From contig NZ_CP095855.1 of NCBI RefSeq assembly GCF_023100805.1, positions 5,311,001-5,375,000 of the forward strand: a DNA stretch of 64,000 nucleotides. The letters run 5' to 3'. The notes below the pieces were generated by a model, which saw nothing but the letters and a program-made list of their open reading frames with translations, was not told the DNA's origin and ran no database searches. Both the position numbers and the translations under genes were made by a program. Of this stretch, positions 55,862 through 64,000 are shown in pieces. Positions within the stretch are counted from its first letter, which is position 1. Each line of letters begins with the position of its first letter. This stretch comes from Chitinophaga filiformis (GTDB lineage: Bacteria; Bacteroidota; Bacteroidia; Chitinophagales; Chitinophagaceae).

Positions 55862-57814
55862 TTAATGCTGAGTGATCCCCTTCCATTCATCTGTTCTGAA
55901 CGGCACAGCAGGCAATCCTGCTGAATTTACGAGGTTGCATTCCGGATTATCTGCCCAGGCATATCTCACGGCCACAGGGGCTGCAACTTTATCTGAATAA
56001 ACCACTACTTCATTTCCTTCAATGTCAGCTTTCGCCCAATAAAACTGTTTATCCTCACCTGCAACGGCAAAACCGCTCACTTCCTTTCCATCCTTCGTAG
56101 AAAAACCCGCACCAGTGTTTATAAAACTAAGGCGGATACGATTGCCCTCCTTTCTGTAATGTTTATACACCGGACCGGATGTGATGCCCTCCTGTTTGTA
56201 CACCATCTTGTTGGCAACTAATGCCAGGCGGCGCCCCACTTCCTGTTTATTCTTCGGATGGATATCATTCGCCTCTCCGATATCAATAGCGCAGGCCATA
56301 CCGGTATTGGGCAGCGAAAGCGTCATTGTCTGCGCTTCTCTCAGTTCTGCCCATTCGCTTTCAGCAGGAAGCGGCCTGGCTTTCATGTAATTTGCCAACT
56401 GAACGAATAAAAATGGAAGATTGCCTTGCTGCCAGCGTTGTCTCCAATCCGTGATCAGCATGGGAAACAATGTCCGGTAGTCATAGGCAGCGCCAGCATT
56501 GGACTCACCCTGGTACCAGATAAATCCCCTGATGCCATAAGGAATTAGGGGGTTGATCATCGTATTAAACAGCACTGTAGGATAATACTGATAGTTGCGT
56601 ATTTTCGGGAGAGCAGTTTCAAGATCTTCTTTATATAACCACTTGCCGGCTAAAGAAACCCTGGCAGCACCTGCCGTAATATAAATATCGTCGGCCGGGT
56701 TCAAACCACCTCCGCCCCACAACATGGCGATTCTCACAGCAATTGTATTTTCGCCGCTCTTTACCAGCCGGGCAGGGATGGTATAGGCATGCGAAGGATT
56801 GGCATTCCAGACATTCTTACAGATCTCCTGGCCATTAAAGTAAAGTGAATAGTTCATCTCCGGATGACCAAGATTGATGGTCAGATTTTTCTGCAGAAAT
56901 GAATCCGGCAATATCATTTTTTTCCTTAACCATGCCACTCCTTCATAAGAACCAGCGCGGAAATCCTTTATCAGTTTCGGCATCTCGACGCTTGTCCAGT
57001 CAGCATCATTATACTCCGCGGCCGGCACTATCTTATCGGCATTGTTTTGCGGATTATATATAAGATACCAGAATTTTATCAGGTTCAAACTATCCTGTAT
57101 AAAATCTTCACGATCCGGAGCAAGGGTATCATTGCTAAGCGTTCTCGCTTTAGTGATCGGCGAAGTAAGCAGCATTTCCCTGCTTGTCCATGCCTCTATT
57201 GGGGTACCTCCCCAGGTACTTTGAATAATGCCAACCGGGATGTTCTGATCATGATGAATTTTACGGGCAAAATAGTAGGCAACCGCGGAAAACTCCTTTA
57301 CACTTGTGGTATCGCAAACTTTCCATTTTCCGGCAAAAATATCGGGTTGAGGTTTTACCTGTTTGCTATGTTCAACCACCAGGAAACGTATTTCCGGGAA
57401 ATTGGCATTTGCAATTTCTCTACTTGCATCCTTAGCCTGCTGTACCTGCCATTCCATGTTTGACTGGCCGGAAGCCAGCCACACGTCGCCGATAAGAATT
57501 TCCTTTAGTTTGATTGCAGACGCCGGTTTTCCTGATTCTGCAACTTCCAGTACATAAGGTCCTCCTGCTTTAAATACCGGAAATTTAAGCTGCCATTTTC
57601 CCTGCTGATCGGCTTTCGCTGTAGCCTGAATATTTCCAAGTTTTCCAATAACGAGGGCTCCGGGGCTTGCATTTCCCCACACCGGAATTTTGACACCTCT
57701 TTGCAAGACCATACTATCCCCAAATACTTTCGGCAAAGTGATCTGCGCCTGAGATGATGTTCCAACCAGAAGTATTATCAGCAACAGGGCCAATACTTGT
57801 ATACGCGATTGCAT
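55862..57814 (-). CDS. SGNH-type sialate O-acetylesterase-like carbohydrate esterase
   Basis: The 650-aa protein has a signal peptide (to about 24, SSQAQ). SGNH blocks are visible: Ser118 in GQSNMEWQV, the GES of IWYQGESNAG, and Asp517/His519 in NDIHPKNK. An inserted jelly-roll module lies near 260-390. SASA-family enzymes remove O-acetyl groups from sugars; in a cluster with GH5 and GH97 the likely substrate is an acetylated plant hemicellulose rather than sialic acid. It lies 41 bases after the GH97 gene. Confidence 0.88.
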   Translation of the reverse strand: MQSRIQVLALLLIILLVGTSSQAQITLPKVFGDSMVLQRGVKIPVWGNASPGALVIGKLGNIQATAKADQQGKWQLKFPVFKAGGPYVLEVAESGKPASAIKLKEILIGDVWLASGQSNMEWQVQQAKDASREIANANFPEIRFLVVEHSKQVKPQPDIFAGKWKVCDTTSVKEFSAVAYYFARKIHHDQNIPVGIIQSTWGGTPIEAWTSREMLLTSPITKARTLSNDTLAPDREDFIQDSLNLIKFWYLIYNPQNNADKIVPAAEYNDADWTSVEMPKLIKDFRAGSYEGVAWLRKKMILPDSFLQKNLTINLGHPEMNYSLYFNGQEICKNVWNANPSHAYTIPARLVKSGENTIAVRIAMLWGGGGLNPADDIYITAGAARVSLAGKWLYKEDLETALPKIRNYQYYPTVLFNTMINPLIPYGIRGFIWYQGESNAGAAYDYRTLFPMLITDWRQRWQQGNLPFLFVQLANYMKARPLPAESEWAELREAQTMTLSLPNTGMACAIDIGEANDIHPKNKQEVGRRLALVANKMVYKQEGITSGPVYKHYRKEGNRIRLSFINTGAGFSTKDGKEVSGFAVAGEDKQFYWAKADIEGNEVVVYSDKVAAPVAVRYAWADNPECNLVNSAGLPAVPFRTDEWKGITQH

Positions 57815-57855
57815 CCTTTTTTATTCGTTTGTCTTTAAGAATATGCTTTGACCGA

Positions 57856-59835
57856 TTACTCAAGCACCATTACAAATCCACCATTTGCATTCAGGGTAAG
57901 ATCCAACTTCTTTTCTTTTGTTGTATTCAGGACCTTTTCTGAAAACAGTTGGTCTTGGCTACCATCTGTAAACAGCGTTGCCTTGCTCTTCTTAAATGAG
58001 GTAATATCAAGGCTGATCTTCTTTTCATTTTTTTCTCCGTTAATACCGGCAAGATACCAGCGATTACCACTTCTCCTCGCAATGACAACATATTTTCCCG
58101 GATAGCCGTCTAAAAATCTCACATCGTCCCAGTTGTCGGGAAGTTTTCTTAAAAACGTCTTCACATCATCAGGTACCTTCACCATTCCTTCAGGCGATTG
58201 GGCATAATGCTGTATACCCGATAAGAATACAACCGAAAGGGCCAGTTCAAAGGCGGGAGTAGTCTTTCTGACGCAATTAGACGACGTAAGCCCTGTAAGG
58301 TTCATCGGCGTAAAATCCATCGGGTCGAAGGCATTTCTGGTAAACGGCAGCATAGCGCAATGACTGGCTTGCTGATCCGCTGCATCCTGAACAAATGTTA
58401 CCATCTCCATGCCGTAAATGGCCTCGGTTGTCATAAGATGGGGATATGTTTTTTCCCAGCCTCTTGGCAATGTAGCACCGTGAAAGTTCACCAGCAGCTT
58501 ATACTTTGCAGCATCATTCAAAATGTCAATGTAGTATTGAATCATGCTTTGACCATCGCCGCCGAAGAAATCGATCTTCACGCCTTTAATGCCCAGGGCC
58601 TGCAGACGGCTGAATTCTTTCTCCCTCCCCGCCTTCGTAAGCAGCACATCCTTAGGATGATATTTGATCGTGTTCCAGTCACCCGCGGAGTTGTACCACA
58701 ACAACAATCCAACATTCTTTTGCTTCGCATAGGCTGACAGCTCCGCTATTTTATCATATCCGATCTTTGTATCCCAGTCTGCATCTATCAGGCAATATTG
58801 CCAATGCATGTCATGGGCATAATCAATATATTTTTTCTGTTCATCGAAAGTGATATTATCGTCCTTGCTATTGATCCAGCTCCAGCTGGCCTTCCCTGGT
58901 TTCACGAAAGCAATATCCTTCAGCACTGCGGCCGGAGCCAGATCAGTACCCAATGTTGATTCTGCAATTGTTTTCAGACTTCCGATCGTTATAATACGCC
59001 AGGGTGTAAGCCAGGGTTTATTGTTCTTTGGTAAATAACCACCGTCCGTAAACACTTCCCGCGGATCCGCGAAACCGATCGAATAAACAGCAGAAGAACT
59101 GTCATTGGTCAGTCTTGTGCCGCAATAAGTGCCATCAAGCGCCGCTTCAGTGATCAGTACCCATGTATCGTTTGTTTTAAACAATGCCGGATATACCCAG
59201 CCTGACTTTAAGGGCGATACGGTACCAACAGGAATATCCTGCAGATAATGTTCTTCATAAGACGGATGGCAATGCTCAAACCCTGTTTTAGCCTCACTCA
59301 TAGGCTGCAACCAGGCCCTTGCATCTTTATCAAATGAAAATGCAGAATATTCTTTAATGATCGTTTCTTCATTTTTTATCCAGGGAAAAGAATACCGGAA
59401 AGCGGCACCATCATTGGACAGTCTGAAAATGATGTCCATTTTTTCACCCTTTTCATTGGCAAAAGACGCCACCAACTGATTGGCCTGGTAAAGAATGTTG
59501 CTTTTTTTGGCATTCTTCGTCTGGTAGCTATCTGTTACACGCGCTGGTTTTGATATCATGACCAGTTTCATGCCTTGTTTGAAATCATGTCCCTTCATTG
59601 TCAGGCCCAAAGCCGAAGGCTGAATGACCGGAACGCCCGACTTTTGTATCCCGTATTGAATTTCACCTGCAGCGGATAAGGCTACATTTAACCTGATGGA
59701 CTTGTCCGGACTCTCTAATTGCGCAAGCTGCTGCGCCTGTAACTGATTGCCTGCTATCGTTCCCCATGCATTCATGCCAACGAGGAGCCCAACTAAAAGA
59801 ACTGCGTGCTTTGAACACCTTTTTAATACTATCAT
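57856..59835 (-). CDS. GH97 glycoside hydrolase, full length
   Basis: The 659-aa protein has a signal peptide (to about 35). An N-terminal beta-sandwich (about 38-290: LESPDKSIRLNVALSAAGEI, FRLSNDGAAFRYSF) is followed by a barrel (about 300-570) and a C-terminal beta domain. Asp422 (GVKIDFF) is the expected nucleophile and Glu471 (MTTEAIYG) the acid/base, by analogy with retaining GH97 alpha-galactosidases; the inverting SusB group lacks this Asp. It probably removes alpha-galactosyl side chains. It is paralogous to the truncated gene at the start of the window. Confidence 0.9.
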   Translation of the reverse strand: MIVLKRCSKHAVLLVGLLVGMNAWGTIAGNQLQAQQLAQLESPDKSIRLNVALSAAGEIQYGIQKSGVPVIQPSALGLTMKGHDFKQGMKLVMISKPARVTDSYQTKNAKKSNILYQANQLVASFANEKGEKMDIIFRLSNDGAAFRYSFPWIKNEETIIKEYSAFSFDKDARAWLQPMSEAKTGFEHCHPSYEEHYLQDIPVGTVSPLKSGWVYPALFKTNDTWVLITEAALDGTYCGTRLTNDSSSAVYSIGFADPREVFTDGGYLPKNNKPWLTPWRIITIGSLKTIAESTLGTDLAPAAVLKDIAFVKPGKASWSWINSKDDNITFDEQKKYIDYAHDMHWQYCLIDADWDTKIGYDKIAELSAYAKQKNVGLLLWYNSAGDWNTIKYHPKDVLLTKAGREKEFSRLQALGIKGVKIDFFGGDGQSMIQYYIDILNDAAKYKLLVNFHGATLPRGWEKTYPHLMTTEAIYGMEMVTFVQDAADQQASHCAMLPFTRNAFDPMDFTPMNLTGLTSSNCVRKTTPAFELALSVVFLSGIQHYAQSPEGMVKVPDDVKTFLRKLPDNWDDVRFLDGYPGKYVVIARRSGNRWYLAGINGEKNEKKISLDITSFKKSKATLFTDGSQDQLFSEKVLNTTKEKKLDLTLNANGGFVMVLE

Positions 59836-59902
59836 GCCTTATATACTTTGTCAGATTTCACAAGAAACATTTCTCAAAAATGCCCTTATTGCTTTTACAT
59901 CC

Positions 59903-61369
59903 CTATTTACCACCAGCCAGAATCGCATCTATTGTGCGCTGATCTTTTACAATATTGCTTTGCCTGTCCAAAGCACCACCTGTATCCCACCAGAATGGCT
60001 TTATACCGTATGCCAGGGCCTGTTTGGTAACAAAGGTGATCCAGTAATCTACTGAAGCCTCATGTGTGGCCAGATCTTTTGGAACATGAGCGGTGTTGTT
60101 GCGCCTGTAAGCCCCATATTCACCCATCAATACCGGAATTCCTTTATCAATAAATTTCTCTTTCATTTTCTTAAAGTCCGCAAGGTGATTGTCCTCTTCT
60201 CCCCAGGTAGCATTACGATCCGGTTCAATAGTTGAATGATGGCCGTTGCCCCAGTAGTAAAACATCTTGCCCCAGCTGGCGTCTTCATTCAGGAAACAAA
60301 ACTGTGCCGGCGTATAATTGTGTATTTCAATCATCAGGCGATTGGCCACAGGATCACTGGGAAGTACATTCATCAGGTCATATGTCAATGACATAGATGT
60401 AGTCGGCCCCTGGAGAATGAGCACGCGGTGGCTGTTCCTTCCTCCTGTAGAACGAACTGCATTAATGAACGTTTGATGATATAGTGTCAAGATGCTCATC
60501 TTGTCTGCATTATCGGCCGCCGGCTCGTTAGCGCTGGCAAACATCAGATGCTCATCAAAATCGCGCATAGTGGTCGCTATTTGCTCCCAGAAGGCCTTTT
60601 GTTTGGCATTGACAGAATCCTTTTTCTGCGCGGTAAAATTCTGCTCCAGCCATCCGCCGTCCCAATGGATATTAAGCATAACATACATATCATTGTTTAC
60701 ACAATAACCGACAACTTCTTTTACCCTGTTAAGCCAGTTTTGATCTATGTGGGCAGTTGCCTTGTTGTCAACATGAGAATCCCAGGCACAAGGTATACGA
60801 ATAGAGCTAAAACCCAGCTGTTTTACATATTTTATATACGACTCGGTGATCCTGGGATTTCCCCAGGCCGATTCTCCGCCGGTGGCCTCCATTGTATTCC
60901 CAATGTTCCACCCTAATTTAAACTTGGCTGCCAATTGCACCGCAGTGCTCATTCCTGTAGAATCAGCCGCCTTGGGCGATGTATTATAAGATGGATATAT
61001 CTCAGCAGTTTGTGAAACCGTCACTCTTCTCGACTGTCCGTTAGATGCGTTTACTGTCAATATGATAGAGCGGGTGGCGCCTGTCCCATTAGCACTTGCT
61101 GTTAACCGGACAGTACTGTTACCACTGCTGCCTGATGCTTTGTCCAATTGCAGCCAGGGAGCGGCGTTGTCAATGCTCCATTGCGCATTACCACTAATTG
61201 TTAAATCCGCTGTACCTGCTCCTGCGGCAAGCTTGATCTCAGATGGAGAAGCGGAGAGCTCCGCAGTAACAGGGTCGGCTTTCTTCTGGCAACTTGCAAA
61301 AAACAGCACAGCAATAAGAAGCCCCGCCAGTTTACCAGGATTGCTGATTTTCATTGTTTCTCTATTCAT
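59903..61369 (-). CDS. BACON-GH5 endoglucanase lipoprotein
   Basis: The 488-aa protein is lipidated at about Cys27 (VLFFASC); an alternative start is Met6. A BACON domain (about 37-122, WSIDNAAPWLQLDKASG) is followed by a GH5 barrel (about 140-485). Glu282 in ASANEP is the acid/base and Glu417 in VLMGEYGA the nucleophile. KLGWNIGNTMEA and IRIPCAWDSH resemble the GH5_4 group (xyloglucan, glucomannan or mixed-linkage glucan). It would sit on the cell surface and make the first cuts. It is the first gene of the three-gene cluster. Confidence 0.92.
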   Translation of the reverse strand: MNRETMKISNPGKLAGLLIAVLFFASCQKKADPVTAELSASPSEIKLAAGAGTADLTISGNAQWSIDNAAPWLQLDKASGSSGNSTVRLTASANGTGATRSIILTVNASNGQSRRVTVSQTAEIYPSYNTSPKAADSTGMSTAVQLAAKFKLGWNIGNTMEATGGESAWGNPRITESYIKYVKQLGFSSIRIPCAWDSHVDNKATAHIDQNWLNRVKEVVGYCVNNDMYVMLNIHWDGGWLEQNFTAQKKDSVNAKQKAFWEQIATTMRDFDEHLMFASANEPAADNADKMSILTLYHQTFINAVRSTGGRNSHRVLILQGPTTSMSLTYDLMNVLPSDPVANRLMIEIHNYTPAQFCFLNEDASWGKMFYYWGNGHHSTIEPDRNATWGEEDNHLADFKKMKEKFIDKGIPVLMGEYGAYRRNNTAHVPKDLATHEASVDYWITFVTKQALAYGIKPFWWDTGGALDRQSNIVKDQRTIDAILAGGK

Positions 61370-62332
61370 CGTTTAAGAATTATTTGTTTCATTGTATCAC
61401 TCTTCGGTCACTTTACCTGCTTATCCTTACCATTTACTACCACAGCATCCATTATCACATATTTATATATATCCTACCTGGTACCCAGGTGCATCGATCA
61501 TGAACCCGTCTGCCTCACAAGTCAGCGTAAGATGGATGTTTCTGACAGTAATGATTATTCCTAAGGCATCGTTTACCGGAAATATTAATTGTAGAGATAA
61601 TCTGTGAAAGGAAAAGCACCTCTTTCTATTTGGTGGCTTGACAAGAGCTCTGACAAGATGACATCAGAGAAGGGTTGACACTGGAAGGTCAGCGACTGCG
61701 AACGTATTTTCATAACAGGAAATCTTTCTTTTATTTGAATGCCATAAAAATAGGGCGACGCTCTGTAAAATATGGTCCTCAAATGTTGCAGATTTAGGTA
61801 AAAAATGTTTCAGATCTTGGATTTTCGGAACAGTCCCGCCGTTAAAACTCCATTAAGAGGTAAAGCAACAATACTTTAAGGCTGTCAGGCTAAATCATAT
61901 ATCAGACTGCCGTCAGATATCGTATAGGATATTATGCTCTCCATAATAACTGGTGCTCACTATAAAAAATGATTAGGTCCAACAGATATTGACATTCTGT
62001 CACGCTGACACTAAATACCCGACCACAAACATTGCCGCTATGGAGGAACCTTATCTCATCTATTCCTGTTTCTGCTTCTTTTTTCCAGAATTTGGAAACA
62101 GCGCCTGCTTCATCTGTTATGTAAAATGTTGATTATCAAAATCAAAATACTTTTTTAAAAGACTGGCATTTCATTGGTTTCTTACTGCCGCAAACAAAGA
62201 AAAATCCATTAACCGAATACGCCCATGAATAAGATCCGTCGAAATCAGCTGTAATCGCGGATACACCGGGACATATCAAAAAACCTTCTGGGGAACACAT
62301 CCCCTGTCACCTAAAAAACATATCCTAAAAGA
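61370..62332. other. Intergenic region between divergent carbohydrate genes
   Basis: In these 963 bases I find no gene with family-like features and no clear TAnnTTTG element. The sequence is A/T-rich and should hold the promoters of the GH5 operon and of the beta-helix gene. Confidence 0.45.
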
Positions 62333-63727
62333 ATGAAGAATCGTAATTTTTTCGCGCAATCAGTGATTGCCGCCACTACATTATTGTTTGCTGTAAGCAG
62401 TTGTAAGAAAGAAGCCATATTTGATGAGAAACTCGATGCAGGTAACAATCTGGCAATTACCGCCACTACCAACGGAAGAGAATTCACACTTGTCCCTGAC
62501 GTAAACGGCCGCCTGGTTATTGACAACACCAGCAAAGTATACCAGCCCGGGGACATCATCAGCCTGAAAGGTTCCTTTAAGTCGGTGCAGGCCATCAATC
62601 TGAGCGGAGATGCGTCAGCACCTATTACTGTACGCAACCTGACCGGTACCACCGTTACCATTGGAAATCCTGAGTGGAACGGTGGCGCGTACAGTGTTGC
62701 CTGTGTATTCTGGAATTGTCACTACATACGTTTCGGCGGACAATCAGGCCAGTCGCAAATTATTATCAGTGGATCCACGCAGGCGGCAAGGGCAGCTTAT
62801 TATGACCTGCAACTGGGGAACAAGACAGACAATATAGAGGTTTCTAACCTGACCATTCAAAATGGCGGCAACGGTATTGTAGCTAAAACAGACCCGGTGA
62901 AAGGGGATGCAACAACTGCTTATCCAAACACCGTTATGAACAACCTGCAGATCCACGACCTGTTGATCAAAAACACTACCAATGAGGCAATGTATATTGG
63001 TCATACCGCCACCTACTGGGATCTTACCAGCAACGTTCCTTATTATGGTGCAACATCAGCATTCACGCCAAATCACCAGTATGTACAACCTATCATCTGG
63101 CGAAATGTGAAGATCTATAACAATAAAGTGCAGGATATCGGTCTGGATGGTATACAAACTGCCGCTATCGATCAGCTGGAGGTCTACAATAACGAGGTGA
63201 CCAACTGGGCGATGCAGAAGAATTCATCACACAATGGTGGTATTCTGATCGGCGGCCGTACCACCAACACTAATACACATGATAACTATGTTCACGATGG
63301 CTGGGGAGAACTGTGCCAGTTCTATGGCTCGGGAGAAAATGGCGCGACGCACGTTATGCGCAATAACCTGTTCAGGCACACACAACAGGATGGAGTGAGC
63401 ATGAGAGGGAGCGCTAATGCGATCGTAGAGTTTACAAACAATACAATTGCCTATACCGGCGGGAATAGCCTCCGTATCAATGGGTATACCGGTCAAACCG
63501 GCCCGCAGATCATAAATGCGAATGCGTTTATCCGTCCGCTGAACGGAGCAGCTACCATCTATCCTAAGAACTATATCTACCTGGAGGTTGGCGCAGTGGC
63601 GAAGGAAGGCGTAGGAGAACTGGAGAATAAGAAATTCCCCACATGGTCTTCAGCGAAGGTAGATGCTATATACTTCCAGCCACTTTCAGGTTCTTTAATG
63701 GGAACTGCAGGTTACAGGAAATTATAA
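62333..63727 (+). CDS. Right-handed beta-helix lipoprotein
   Basis: The 464-aa protein has a lipobox at Cys24 (FAVSSC). Residues about 50-460 show parallel beta-helix coils with Asn ladders (NIEVSNLTIQNGGNGIV, NVKIYNNKVQDIGLDGIQ, DQLEVYNNEVTNWAM, NTNTHDNYVHDGWG, HVMRNNLFRHTQQDGVSM). The fold is that of pectate lyase-like and other polysaccharide-binding or lyase proteins, but catalytic residues cannot be assigned. It is divergent from the GH5 cluster and may share its substrate. Confidence 0.85.
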   Translation: MKNRNFFAQSVIAATTLLFAVSSCKKEAIFDEKLDAGNNLAITATTNGREFTLVPDVNGRLVIDNTSKVYQPGDIISLKGSFKSVQAINLSGDASAPITVRNLTGTTVTIGNPEWNGGAYSVACVFWNCHYIRFGGQSGQSQIIISGSTQAARAAYYDLQLGNKTDNIEVSNLTIQNGGNGIVAKTDPVKGDATTAYPNTVMNNLQIHDLLIKNTTNEAMYIGHTATYWDLTSNVPYYGATSAFTPNHQYVQPIIWRNVKIYNNKVQDIGLDGIQTAAIDQLEVYNNEVTNWAMQKNSSHNGGILIGGRTTNTNTHDNYVHDGWGELCQFYGSGENGATHVMRNNLFRHTQQDGVSMRGSANAIVEFTNNTIAYTGGNSLRINGYTGQTGPQIINANAFIRPLNGAATIYPKNYIYLEVGAVAKEGVGELENKKFPTWSSAKVDAIYFQPLSGSLMGTAGYRKL

Positions 63728-63778
63728 AGCTTATCATGCTTGTCGCAACGCGCTAACGGACAAGATGAATACAAATAG

Positions 63779-63813
63779 AAAAGCCAGTGCCTGATACCAG
63801 GTACTGGCTTTTT
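63779..63813 (+). terminator. Rho-independent terminator after the beta-helix gene
   Basis: AAAAGCCAGT (63779-63788) pairs with ACTGGCTTTT (63803-63812). The T-run ends the stem, and inner CCTG / CAGG pairing is possible. Confidence 0.8.
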
Positions 63814-63858
63814 GCTATAACGTCAGGATCATAATTCACCGATAGACATTGCCTCTGC

Positions 63859-64000
63859 CTAACCGGCTACCGGATTATTTTGCGGAAGTTGCGTCTCATC
63901 CATATAAACGATTTCCCATTGATGCCCGTCCAGATCTTCAAAGCTGTGCTAGTACATCCAGCCATAGTCCTGTGCTTCTGCATAGATCCCTGCGCCGGCC
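63859..64000 (-). pseudogene. VOC (glyoxalase-fold) gene interrupted by an amber codon, 5' end outside window
   Basis: On the minus strand the frame reads GAGIYAEAQDYGWMY, TAG, then HSFEDLDGHQWEIVYMDETQ. This matches the end of vicinal-oxygen-chelate proteins, in which the same spot is usually Gln (MYQHSFEDLDGH). A single C-to-T change (CAG to TAG at 63949-63951) explains the stop. The true 3' stop is at 63859-63861. Confidence 0.6.

Noticed and set aside
61585..61782. 65-codon minus-strand frame in the long intergenic region
   Set aside because: No family resemblance, and its position between divergent promoters makes coding unlikely.

Overview
The window looks like chromosomal DNA of a Bacteroidota bacterium, most likely Chitinophaga or a close relative. 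The supporting signs are: a FecI sigma / FecR anti-sigma / STN-type TonB receptor / DUF4249 lipoprotein operon; a T9SS C-terminal sorting domain on a giant secreted protein; tandem Rhs proteins of the DUF6443 type; a LytS/LytTR two-component pair; many Cys-lipoproteins; and TAnnTTTG -7 promoter elements. No rRNA, tRNA, CRISPR array, insertion sequence or phage structural module was recognised.

Layout. 1-3.4 kb: 3' part of a GH97 glycosidase, a helical protein of unknown function and a YiaA/B membrane protein. 3.6-9 kb: a 1527-aa T9SS-exported protein behind a duplicated promoter, then a small secreted protein. 9.2-12.8 kb: an AraC regulator, a Cys-nucleophile alpha/beta hydrolase, a methyltransferase and a membrane protein. 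13-18.2 kb: the FecI/FecR/TonB receptor/DUF4249 uptake operon. 18.3-26.7 kb: repeat-rich proteins (ankyrin-propeller, MORN-helical, WG repeat) and a DUF4157 (eCIS-core, HExxH) effector-like protein. 26.8-40.4 kb: a large Rhs locus in which a tail-fibre-like gene and two giant Rhs genes end in an NleD/M91-like metallopeptidase tip. Below it lies a string of small immunity-like genes mixed with recombined gene fragments. 41-46 kb: an aldo/keto reductase, a LysR regulator, a GNAT acetyltransferase and small genes, one of which shares the helical domain of the 20-22 kb protein. 46.3-55.5 kb: a secreted alpha/beta hydrolase, a barrel protein, an RND tripartite efflux pump and its adjacent LytS/LytTR pair. 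55.9-63.7 kb: a carbohydrate cluster (SGNH acetylesterase, GH97, BACON-GH5 endoglucanase, beta-helix lipoprotein). 63.9-64 kb: a VOC-fold gene interrupted by an amber codon.

How it works together. One theme is polysaccharide use: GH5 cuts a backbone, GH97 trims alpha-linked sugars and the esterase removes acetyl groups, with nutrient import through TonB receptors elsewhere. A second theme is inter-bacterial conflict: the Rhs toxin and its rearranged immunity array, the DUF4157 effector-like protein, and the paralogous helical domain found in two separated loci. Statements about toxin and immunity roles are inferences from domain type and gene order.
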